Below the pieces are notes generated by a model. The model saw nothing but the letters and a program-made list of their open reading frames with translations. It was not told the DNA's origin and made no database searches. DNA of 64,000 nt. Origin: Actinomycetota bacterium. Lineage in GTDB: Bacteria > Actinomycetota > CADDZG01 > WHSQ01. Location of the stretch: assembly GCA_030446465.1 (NCBI GenBank), contig JAUJNI010000002.1, positions 297,895-361,894 of the forward strand, read 5' to 3'. Numbering within the stretch: the stretch's first letter is position 1; each line of letters starts with the position of its first letter. The translations under genes and the position numbers were made by a program. Below are positions 33,115 to 41,300 of this stretch, piece by piece.

Positions 33115-35826
33115 TTACTGGTCGCCTTGCGCAGGAGTGCCCGGAGTCAGCGCGTTCTGCAGTAGCTGGTAGCCCGAGTAGGTCACGCCGTAGTTGGCGA
33201 GCCCGTAGGGGTGGTCGAACTTGTCGGTCGGCATCGGGAGCACGGCCCCCAGAATCCGAATGGTTCCACCTTTGTATTGGATCTCTCCGTATGAGACGTT
33301 GTCTTCACTCTGTGTGGTCGCGACCGCACGCGGGGTGCCCTCTGCAATGGCATCCCAGGCATCCGCCTTAACGAACCATACCGGCGAGGTCAGCTTGTCC
33401 CGGTCGTCGGGGGTCTGAATTGAGAACCCAATCGGAACAGGCTCGTAGGTCTGACGCCTGTGGTTCTCGCCGCCTTCTTGGCCCTCGGCTGCACCCGGCT
33501 GATTGATGTTGCGCGCCAGGGGATCATCGTAGGTCGCACCTTCGCTTTGGCGGGTGTCGAAGTTGACGTAACCCGCGTACCGCTTCGTCATATCGACCGC
33601 GTCCTTGGGTACAAATCCCATGGAGGGAAGCATCCGGATCGCCTGATCGGTCAACACCAGGTTGCCGTCGGAGCGAGCAACCCATCTCTTCAGTCTTCCC
33701 GCCAGGCTTGCATACGCGCGGTCGGTCACGACGATCGTGTCGTTCTTTCTCCATTCGTTGCCGTCCGCCACATCCCTGTAAGTCAACTTGTTGAGTCCGG
33801 GGTCAGCAAAGGGCTGGAGGTCCTCCCAAAAGTCCATGTTGGTGACGCGGTAGCCGATCTGGCCGGGGTCCGGCCACCCCTTCTCCTTGGTGAAGTTGAT
33901 GTCGGCGTCGTACTCACCGCTGGGGTCGCTCGGGATGAAGGGGTCGATCCGGACGCGGTAGCGTCCCGGGAGCGGCAGGTTGGCGTGGAGCGCCTTGCCC
34001 GCCTGGAGGTAGATCGAGGACTGATTGAAGTAGGTGTTGACGATCTCCCACTCCGTGCCGGTCTGCGGATCGGGCTCCTTCGTCTCTCGCCGCTCCAGCA
34101 CCGCCTCGTCGAACGCGCAGGGACTCACGGGCGCAGTCGCGCACGTCAACGTGACCGCGATGCCGCCGTTGTAGACGCCGTCCTTCGGCCCCTTTACTTG
34201 GAACTCGTAGGTGTAGTCATTTGCGACGTTCAGCCTCTGGTCCTTGATGTCCTCCTGCGGCGGCAGCTGCGTGAACGCGGGAGGCGGCTTCAGGCGGTCC
34301 GTGGGCCGCGATACGGCGCCGCGGTTGTGGACGTAGCCGACGCGCCCGGTCGTGTCGAACGTGGTCTTCTCGGGCTTGAGGCTGTAATTGATCATCGAAT
34401 AAATGAGGGACTTGTTGCCGTCGACGTGGAGCTGCTCCGCGTCCTGGATGTAGCAGGTCCCCACGCCGCAGTTGATCAGGTGAGACATCGACATCTCGTT
34501 GTCGATTCCATCGGCGTTGAGGCCGATCGGTGAGTCGATCCAGTTCCCGAGGGCGCCTGTGACGGTGTAGTCGATGGTGTCCCAGATCGTTCCCCATTGC
34601 ACACCGTAAAGACGGTTGAGCGGGTCACAAGGCGGGTCGTTCGGTTTGGGATCGAGACCAAGCTCGACGCACGACTTGGGCTCGTCGTTTCCCTTGATGA
34701 TCGGTGACCAGTTCAAGCGATTCTCGGCGTCCCGCCATGCGCCCTTGACCGTCTGCAGCACCCTTTGGTTCTTGTCGAAGGGCCGTTCCGATCCACCGAT
34801 GAGAGTGAACGAGAAGGCGCGGTCGATCAGCTGGCCGTGGAGGTCGATCCCCCCGGTCCACTTGGGGTCGCCATTGTCGTCCTTGGGCCCAATGGCCTGG
34901 AGCACCTTGCCGTAGGACTTGGACTCCGGCTCCGACCACGGCGTGTACGGACGGAACGTGAATCCCTGTTCCGGCCAGTCGCGGTTGAGGTCGACTCCGT
35001 TACCGTTGTAGCGCTGATAGAAGTGCGCGCCCGGTTGGAGATCGACGAAGTGGTCGCCGCGGAGCCATCCGTCGGGATTGGAGTAGACGAAGTAGATGAC
35101 CGACCTGCGGAGTGCCTCGCCCGCCATGATGGACTTGTTCGGACTGGCCTCGAGCAATGGGTGGGGCGCCTTGTTGTCCTCGTTCGTGCAGTCGACGTAG
35201 TTGGGCGCAACCTTCGCCTCGCACGCCGCCCAGGTTGCAAGATCCTCCGCGGCGCGCGTTCCGCCCTCCACTCCGGCGCGCTCGATGCCGTGGATCGAGA
35301 GCGGGAAGACGAAGTACTTCTTGCCCTTGTTCGGGACCGACTCGTCGGTGATCCGGATCATGTCGAGGCGCCTGCGCTCGCGCACGAAGCTGTCGCCGTT
35401 CTCGTCTGTCGTCACCGGGAGGCCGGCCGACTTGAACGCGGCGCAGCCGCTCTCGCCCTTGCCCACAGGGCTCCCCGAGCATTTGAAGTCCTTGTGCAGG
35501 CGATAAGTCTCCACGAAACGAGGGAACGCCTTCCTCATGAAGTTGAGCGCGTGGACCATGCCCTCGTGCTGAATGAAGTCCTGGGCGCAGACCTTTCCCT
35601 TGGCAAACGGCGACGTGTCGGGTGTTCCCTTCGGCCTGCACCCATGGGGGTCGGGCAGGATGCGGCCGTACGATTTGTACTCCTCGACGGTGGTCGCTAC
35701 GGGCGTCAGGGGGTCGGCCGGGTGCGCCGGCGCGCGCGTGGGCGCGATCAGTGAGATGACCAGAGTGCCTCCCAGAAGTGTGAGAAGCAGGCTCGTCGCT
35801 ACGAATGCCGAGAAGTGGCGGCGCAT
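33115..35826 (-). CDS. Secreted M14 zinc carboxypeptidase, large multidomain
   Basis: A 903-residue exported protein. The signal peptide (MRRHFSAFVATSLLLTLLGG...) is cut near PAHPA. The M14 peptidase domain covers about 50-500. Zinc ligands H179 and E182 lie in SIHGIERAGVEGG, with NPDGW, a DLNRDWPEQGF segment (conserved Asn-Arg) and GGIDLHGQ later. The C-terminal half is beta-rich, with an S8/PA-like or Ig-like appearance (TYEFQVKGPKDGVYNGGIAVTLTCATAPVSP) and many aromatic motifs. It probably trims extracellular peptides or the cell wall. ATG 35826 has AGGGGGA upstream; a TTG 39 bases earlier is less likely because it precedes the basic signal region. Confidence 0.85.
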   Translation of the reverse strand: MRRHFSAFVATSLLLTLLGGTLVISLIAPTRAPAHPADPLTPVATTVEEYKSYGRILPDPHGCRPKGTPDTSPFAKGKVCAQDFIQHEGMVHALNFMRKAFPRFVETYRLHKDFKCSGSPVGKGESGCAAFKSAGLPVTTDENGDSFVRERRRLDMIRITDESVPNKGKKYFVFPLSIHGIERAGVEGGTRAAEDLATWAACEAKVAPNYVDCTNEDNKAPHPLLEASPNKSIMAGEALRRSVIYFVYSNPDGWLRGDHFVDLQPGAHFYQRYNGNGVDLNRDWPEQGFTFRPYTPWSEPESKSYGKVLQAIGPKDDNGDPKWTGGIDLHGQLIDRAFSFTLIGGSERPFDKNQRVLQTVKGAWRDAENRLNWSPIIKGNDEPKSCVELGLDPKPNDPPCDPLNRLYGVQWGTIWDTIDYTVTGALGNWIDSPIGLNADGIDNEMSMSHLINCGVGTCYIQDAEQLHVDGNKSLIYSMINYSLKPEKTTFDTTGRVGYVHNRGAVSRPTDRLKPPPAFTQLPPQEDIKDQRLNVANDYTYEFQVKGPKDGVYNGGIAVTLTCATAPVSPCAFDEAVLERRETKEPDPQTGTEWEIVNTYFNQSSIYLQAGKALHANLPLPGRYRVRIDPFIPSDPSGEYDADINFTKEKGWPDPGQIGYRVTNMDFWEDLQPFADPGLNKLTYRDVADGNEWRKNDTIVVTDRAYASLAGRLKRWVARSDGNLVLTDQAIRMLPSMGFVPKDAVDMTKRYAGYVNFDTRQSEGATYDDPLARNINQPGAAEGQEGGENHRRQTYEPVPIGFSIQTPDDRDKLTSPVWFVKADAWDAIAEGTPRAVATTQSEDNVSYGEIQYKGGTIRILGAVLPMPTDKFDHPYGLANYGVTYSGYQLLQNALTPGTPAQGDQ

Positions 35827-35854
35827 GGGTGGGTCCCCCTGTTCGTCCGTTTTG

Positions 35855-35886
35855 CCAAGACACAAGAGTGTAATCCGATGTCTTGG
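35855..35886 (-). promoter_or_regulatory. Inverted repeat around a -10 element, candidate operator
   Basis: CCAAGACA (35855-35862) and TGTCTTGG (35879-35886) are perfect 8-bp arms 16 nt apart. Between them the minus strand reads TACACT (35872-35867), a good -10 for the M14 peptidase gene. A dimeric repressor covering both arms would block this promoter. Confidence 0.45.
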
Positions 35887-35953
35887 ACTTAAGTTAGGCG
35901 TCGAACGCAGGGTTCCTGGCTGTAAATTGCGGGTTTTCGTCGCAGGCCCACAC

Positions 35954-35959
35954 TAGCCT
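35954..35959 (+). promoter_or_regulatory. -10 element of the 51-residue Cys-motif gene
   Basis: TAGCCT lies 6 nt before ATG 35966, with no SD. Confidence 0.4.
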
Positions 35960-35965
35960 GAGCGC

Positions 35966-36121
35966 ATGAGCATGAGCCTTGGACAGCCGATAGAGGAACT
36001 CGCCGTCGCCCTGGAAGAGCTTTGTCCCGGTTGCGAGCGCGAGGTCACTCTGGTTCTGGGGGACGACGGGCTCGAGCTGCACGTCGAGTGCGACTGCGGC
36101 TCTGGGTACGCACTGGCCTAG
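35966..36121 (+). CDS. Uncalled 51-residue Cys-motif micro-protein
   Basis: The plus strand encodes 51 residues with CPGC near position 20 and CDC near position 42, spaced like a zinc knuckle, in an otherwise acidic protein (EELAVALEEL...VTLVLGDDGLELHVE). The start is ATG 35966 with TAGCCT 6 nt upstream. The stop TAG shares CTAG with the stop of the convergent DD-peptidase gene. No family recognised. The codon pattern is coding-like (G/C at third positions), but its small size limits certainty. Confidence 0.55.
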   Translation: MSMSLGQPIEELAVALEELCPGCEREVTLVLGDDGLELHVECDCGSGYALA

Positions 36122-37398
36122 TCCGCGGTCTGGGCACGGATGGCCCGCTCGGTCACGCCGTGGGACCGAAGTGGCCCGTCAGCAGCCCTGCGGTGCAGGA
36201 TCCTGACGATCCTGTCCTCGAGGTCGGCGGCGACCCACTTGGGGAGGCCGGTTGAGAGGATCGAGAACTCGGCCCGCTGGTCGACTCGGCGGAGGCCGAG
36301 CCATCCGGACAGCGCCGAGACCTCGATCAGGCTGCCCGTCTTGGCCCTGATCGGTATGCCTTGGAGACGATCCTCGAGGGTCCCTTCACCGCCCGTGGGA
36401 AGACCTTTTCTCACCACGTCGCCCCATGGCTCCCGCTCCGCGGCCTCCAGCAGCCTCACCATCCCTGTGGGTGAGATTCGGTTCCGGTAGGAAAGCCCCG
36501 AGGCGTCGTAGGACGCGATGCCGACGCCGTGGTCGGCCGCCCATGCCGCTATGGCTCGCGCGCCGGTTGAAATGTTCGCTCGGGGCCGACTGCGTTCAGC
36601 TCCCAGACGCTTGCCGAGCACCTCGGCAAAGAAGTTGGACGAGTGCCGGTTCATGTAGCGCACCAGGGTCCTCAGAGGCTGAGACCTCACCGAGGCGATC
36701 GTCGCTGCGACGGCCGGTTCAGGAGGCTGTCCCACGGCGGCGCGTCCGGTTACCTTGACGCCTCGAGCCTCGAGCCTGTTGACCAGTGCCCGCGCGAGCC
36801 GCAGCTCCGGGTCGTCGATGTGCGTGCCCTTGTCGAAGTTGCCGTCGAGGGTCAGGGCAGTGGGACGGGCCACCTCGTAGAGAGGGAAGTAGGAGCTCCA
36901 TCCGGGCGCCCACCAGTCCCGGAGGAAGTAACCGGTGCTGCCGACGATGTCGCCCTCGATCCGCCTGATGCCCGCGGAGTTGATCCTGTGCACCAGGGTA
37001 CCCAATCGAGTCGGCTCGAACGGAAGCGATCTTGCGTAAGCACCGCCCGAGGCGATGCTCGGATCGCCGTGGCCGAGGACGTAAACGTCGCCGTCCACAA
37101 CGCCGTTGTCGGCAGGAGGCCCCACCACCGACGTCTCGATTCGGTAACCAGGCTCGAGGCGATCCAGCAGCGCCATGGACATCAGCAGCTTCTGGTTGGA
37201 GGCGGGAACGAGCTTGTTCCTTGCGGCATGGGAATAGACGCTGTCCCCAGCCACCTTCACCTGGACAGCCACCGACTTGTGTCTCACCAGCCGGTCGATT
37301 CTGGACTTCCACTGGGGACGCGCGGTTGCCTGGGGCGCAGCTACTGCGACCAGTGCGACGATTGTCAGGATCACCACGAGGGAGCGACGCATCGGCAC
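36118..37398 (-). CDS. dacB: D-alanyl-D-alanine carboxypeptidase/endopeptidase, PBP4 type
   Basis: A 426-residue low-molecular-mass class C penicillin-binding protein. A signal peptide (RRSLVVILTIVALVAVAAPQATA) leads to the periplasm or cell wall. The penicilloyl-serine set is complete: S67-N-Q-K70 (SxxK), RHSSNFFAEV (SxN) and AKTGSL (KTG). The long insert between SxxK and SxN is typical of PBP4. It trims or cleaves peptidoglycan stem peptides. The GTG start at 37398 has AAGGG with 7-nt spacing; an ATG two codons on is possible. It precedes the giant phosphodiesterase and follows the M14 peptidase in a cell-surface block. Confidence 0.93.
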   Translation of the reverse strand: MPMRRSLVVILTIVALVAVAAPQATARPQWKSRIDRLVRHKSVAVQVKVAGDSVYSHAARNKLVPASNQKLLMSMALLDRLEPGYRIETSVVGPPADNGVVDGDVYVLGHGDPSIASGGAYARSLPFEPTRLGTLVHRINSAGIRRIEGDIVGSTGYFLRDWWAPGWSSYFPLYEVARPTALTLDGNFDKGTHIDDPELRLARALVNRLEARGVKVTGRAAVGQPPEPAVAATIASVRSQPLRTLVRYMNRHSSNFFAEVLGKRLGAERSRPRANISTGARAIAAWAADHGVGIASYDASGLSYRNRISPTGMVRLLEAAEREPWGDVVRKGLPTGGEGTLEDRLQGIPIRAKTGSLIEVSALSGWLGLRRVDQRAEFSILSTGLPKWVAADLEDRIVRILHRRAADGPLRSHGVTERAIRAQTAD

Positions 37399-37418
37399 AG
37401 TCTGACCCTTCTTTTGCG

Positions 37419-37652
37419 CTAGGCGTCGAACAGGGTGGGATCTTCCGGGAACAAGGTCAGCTGGCCCGGCCCGACCGGGGGGCGCGACGGCCGGTCGATT
37501 GCGACTGCGAGGCGGTGATAGGCCCTCTCACGGGCAAGCTGGAGGGCCCGCCTGCGAGCCATCGTCTTCTCGCGCTCGAGCCGCGTCTCCGCCTTCGTGA
37601 TGACGTCGTCGACCAAGTCCGGCTCCCACTCGGGTAGGCGTGCCTGCTCCAC
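37419..37652 (-). CDS. Small basic coiled-coil protein with clamp-like QLTLF motif
   Basis: A 77-residue protein. The first 45 residues are an amphipathic, Arg-rich helix (LVDDVITKAETRLEREKTMARRRALQLARERA). A proline hinge (RPSRPPVGPG) and GQLTLFPEDPTLFDA follow. QLTLF matches the QL[SD]LF-type motif by which many proteins bind the DNA polymerase sliding clamp. The GTG at 37652 has AGGAGG only 4 nt upstream; a TTG at 37736 would add 28 residues without SD. Family not recognised; the motif suggests a replication or repair accessory role (inference). Confidence 0.6.
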   Translation of the reverse strand: MEQARLPEWEPDLVDDVITKAETRLEREKTMARRRALQLARERAYHRLAVAIDRPSRPPVGPGQLTLFPEDPTLFDA

Positions 37653-37763
37653 TGATCCTCCTGTGCTCGAATGCCGGGGGAGTGGAGTATGGGCCACCGA
37701 GGCGAGCACGAGGCGGATTTCATCCCTGTAATTCAAGCTCGCTCCTAACTGCTAAGGAGGTGC

Positions 37764-38321
37764 ATGCGTCACATGAGCCCGATGGGGTCACGGGTCGGGC
37801 GCGGCCCCGGGCCGTCGGCGCGGGCAAAGCAGTCTTGGCTTGTGGCGGGAGTAGTCATAGGGCTCCTCGCAGCGGCCGGCGCGTGGTGGGCTGTCTCGTC
37901 CGCCCGGGAGGCTCATCACCGGGGTGAGGTTGCCTCTCGTGGGGCGCAGGTCATGCCTTTCGACCTCGACCGCACGACCCATGTCTTCGCTCCCCGTCCC
38001 AACGGCGGGGTGCAGACCGTCATTGCCGACGATCCCACCGACGCCCAGCGGGTGCGCTTGGTCCGCACCCATCTCCGGGATGAGGCAGAGGGCTTCAGGA
38101 GCGGTGACTTCAGCGATCCCCTGTTCGTTCACGGACAAGACATGCCGGGAGTGGCGGACCTGGAGGCGGGCGCGGACCGCATCGATATCCGCTACGAGGT
38201 GATCCCCGCGGGAGCCCGGCTGCAATACGTGACTCTCGACGACGGTTTGGTGCATGCCTTGCATCTCTGGTTCGAGGCTCAACTAGACGACCACGGAGAG
38301 CACGCCGAGCACGAGTCCTAA
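37764..38321 (+). CDS. Conserved membrane-anchored protein, unknown
   Basis: A 185-residue protein with one N-terminal membrane helix (SWLVAGVVIGLLAAAGAWWAV), then a soluble domain containing MPFDLDRTTHVFAPRPNGGVQTVIADDP, GDFSDPLFVHGQDMPG and a His/Glu-rich C-terminus (DDHGEHAEHES). To my knowledge this family is often labelled aspartate carbamoyltransferase in databases, but it lacks the ATCase fold and motifs, so the label should not be used. AAGGAGG is 3 nt before ATG 37764 and 12 nt before a second ATG at 37773; either may be used. Function unknown. Confidence 0.72.
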   Translation: MRHMSPMGSRVGRGPGPSARAKQSWLVAGVVIGLLAAAGAWWAVSSAREAHHRGEVASRGAQVMPFDLDRTTHVFAPRPNGGVQTVIADDPTDAQRVRLVRTHLRDEAEGFRSGDFSDPLFVHGQDMPGVADLEAGADRIDIRYEVIPAGARLQYVTLDDGLVHALHLWFEAQLDDHGEHAEHES

Positions 38322-41300
38322 AGCGGCTGCTGCAAGGAGCGTCTTCCGTCTCGGCGTCTGATTAGCGCCAGGCCGCACCCGATCATGCCGACTCCCACAA
38401 TCACGACCACGGCCAGCTCCGCGCCCGTGAATGGAAGGGGCGAGCCACCTTCCGTGGAAGCGGTGCTTCCGAGAACGGAGTTCGCTCCGGGATTGATCGA
38501 GCCTGAGTCAGTGCCGGTGGAGCTGGTCGTGCCGGTGCTGCCGCCGGGAGGGGTGGGCCGGAACCAGCGGTCGGTACGGGAGTCCAAAGTCGTCGGTCGC
38601 GCGACCGAAAAGAGCCGCACTCTCCTGTTGAACTCGTCGTGCTTGGCTTTGACCCGGAGCACTCTTCGCTTCGGCGTGAAGGTCAGGGTGACTCTTCCGT
38701 CGTCCCCGGTAGTGCCCGTGACGCGACGTTCCCTGATTCGCCTGACTACCACCTTGGAATTGGCCAGCGGGTCGCCGGTGTCGTCGTCCGTGACGGTATA
38801 GGTGACGGTGATCTCCTCGTCCTTTTGGTAATCCGAACGGGACGCCGAGATGTCGAGAGTCAACAGATAGACTTGCCAGTCGGTCATGACGTGCTTGACG
38901 TTGTGATCGTTGAGGTACTTCTCGAAGTCGGAAGGCAGCCCGCGGCGTTCGAGGTTCTGGTTCTCCATGCCGTGGTCGCCGGTGACGACGATCATGGTTT
39001 CGCCCAGGACGCCTGCGTCCCCCATCGCCTTGAGGATGCGGGTTAGCCGTTTATCCGAATCGCGGTAGGCGGCAAGTGTGCAGGGGGTGTGGGGGCCGAA
39101 CTTGTGGCCGGCTCCGTCGGTGAGGGTGAAGTTGTTGATCAAGTACTTGGGGTAGGGATGCTCGGCGCGGTCTTGGTAGAGACGTTGCGCCTGGGTCTGG
39201 CCAAGATGGTCGATCGTGCTCTCCTCGAAGTAGGTCTCGTTCTCCGCACAGGACGGCGTCGTGTCGGCCGCGAGCTCGGCCGGGTTCTCGGTCGCAACGT
39301 ATTGCGCAGGGTTCGGGAACGACCGGTCGGCCTCCAAGCTTGCGTAGTCGGCGCCGCGCGCGGAGGGCTCGTTGACTGCCGCCGTGTACGCGTCCTCCGA
39401 TGTCGGTCCGTCCGTAGGGTCCCAGTCACCGAACGATCGATGCACCGCTTCGTGAAGCGTCTCGACTTCGTCGACGAGTAGCCGCGACGTGCCCTGGAAG
39501 ATCGGGTTCTTGGGATCGGTGGGGTTGATGGGGGATTCCTTTGTCTTGGTCTTACGGATGTAGAAGCGGTTGTTGACCACGCCGAGGTGCCCTGGGTAGG
39601 CGCCGCTTCCCACGACGTTGTGGTTGGGGAAGGTCACGCTCGGCCACGCCGCCATGCTCCCGAAGCGCGTGAGCGTCCCCTCTCGGGCCAGCGACCGCAA
39701 CGTCGGTATGAAGGACTGGTCTCCCGCCTTGTCGGGGACTGGCTCGCCACAGGTCCGGGGCTTCAGGAGGCAGTGAAGCTCAACTGAGTTGTTCGCGTCG
39801 AAGATAAAGATCGCGCCGCGGTTGGCGATGGGCTCGGTGATGGTGCCGTCCCTTTGCGCTCTCTGTGGGTGCTCCACGAACGCTTCCCTCAGCACCCTTC
39901 CCCGGCTGTGGGCCGGGGGCTCGACGTCGTAGATCCACGAGATCGTCGAAGCGATATCAACGTTTTCCGCCTGCTCCGGCAGCGCAGCGGTGTCGTCGAT
40001 CTCATTGACCGCGCGGGCCTTCGAGGGTCCGATGGTTCGATCCTTGACGTAAGTGCCGCCGCTCATCACGAAGAAGGGAACATGTCGGTCGGTGGCGTGT
40101 CCGTGCTCTCCCAGAACCAGAGTGCCGGCCTCGAGCGGCTCCTTCGACAGAGCGTGCCTGTCGTCGGCGGTGATGAATAGCTCACCGGTTCGAGCGGTGC
40201 CGTCGAGCCGCCAGCGTGGGTGAGCCAGCTCCAGTGTGTTCGGGTCTCCCTCATCGGTTCCAGGGGTGGTCGTGGGCAGTCGGTAGAAGGCGCCGGTTAC
40301 TCCGCGCGTCTCTAGTGCTCGACGGCGCAGCCTCTTGAGGGTTTTCCGCTGGGCCCGGTTAAGCGTCGTGTCCGACGCCTCGAGTTGAGTGAGGTACACG
40401 GATGCCGATCCGCCGTGGCTGATCACCTCGAATGGTGATGGTCCCACACCTGCAAAGACGCGGTCGAGAACGATGGTGGTGGTCGGGTCGGCGGTGTCGC
40501 CGAAATTGTGATCGGCTGTCACAACGATCGTGGAGTGTTGCCACTTGCCGGAGCGCTTGAGCTCGTCGACTAGCTTCCCGATCTGCTGGTCGGCGCTCTG
40601 GACCGCGGCCAATGCGGGGGGACTTCCAGCCCCGAAGAGGTGCGACATCGCGTCGGTTTCGGGCAGGTTGATGAAGTTGAAGTCGGGATCCTTCGTTCGC
40701 AGCAGGCCGATTGCAAGGTCCATCGTGCATTCGTTGGTCGCGTAGCCGGAGCCGCTTGCCGGCTCGGCCGGGCAGTCCGTGTCCTCGTCCTTCGGGCTGG
40801 TGGTGGCTCCTGCGAGGAAGTCGGGCCTGAGATGATTGACTGGCACATTCTCGGGATTGTCGGAGCTCGGCCCGCACCTTCCGTTTGGTTTCCTCGTGCA
40901 GTCGAAGAGGTCGCGGAGCTTTTCTTTTCCGAAGACTCCGGCGGTGCGAAGCCACGGCTTCTGTCTTTCGATGGCGTCGAAGAGCGTCTCTGCAAAGTTG
41001 AGCTGAGGCTCGTTGAACGCGACCGGCTCGCCGCTCTGTCGGTCCAAGGTCTCGTTGGCGAAGACGCCAGAATCCTCGCCGTATGCGCCGGTGACCATGG
41101 CGACGTGGTTGGCGTTGGTCTCGGTAACCATGGTCGCGCGCGCTTGCTTGTAAACGGTGGCGCACGCTCCTCCCGGCTCGCACTTCTGCTGGCTCAGCCC
41201 GGTGAGGTTCGGCATCAGGGTGGGGTTGACGTCTCGGGGACGAAGCCCGTCGACCACCACGACGAAGGTGTTGAAGACGGGCTCGACCAAGCCGTCGAGC

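Noticed and set aside
37764-38321. Reading the membrane-anchored protein as aspartate carbamoyltransferase.
   Set aside because: It has one membrane helix and no carbamoyl-phosphate motif; the label appears to be a propagated database error.
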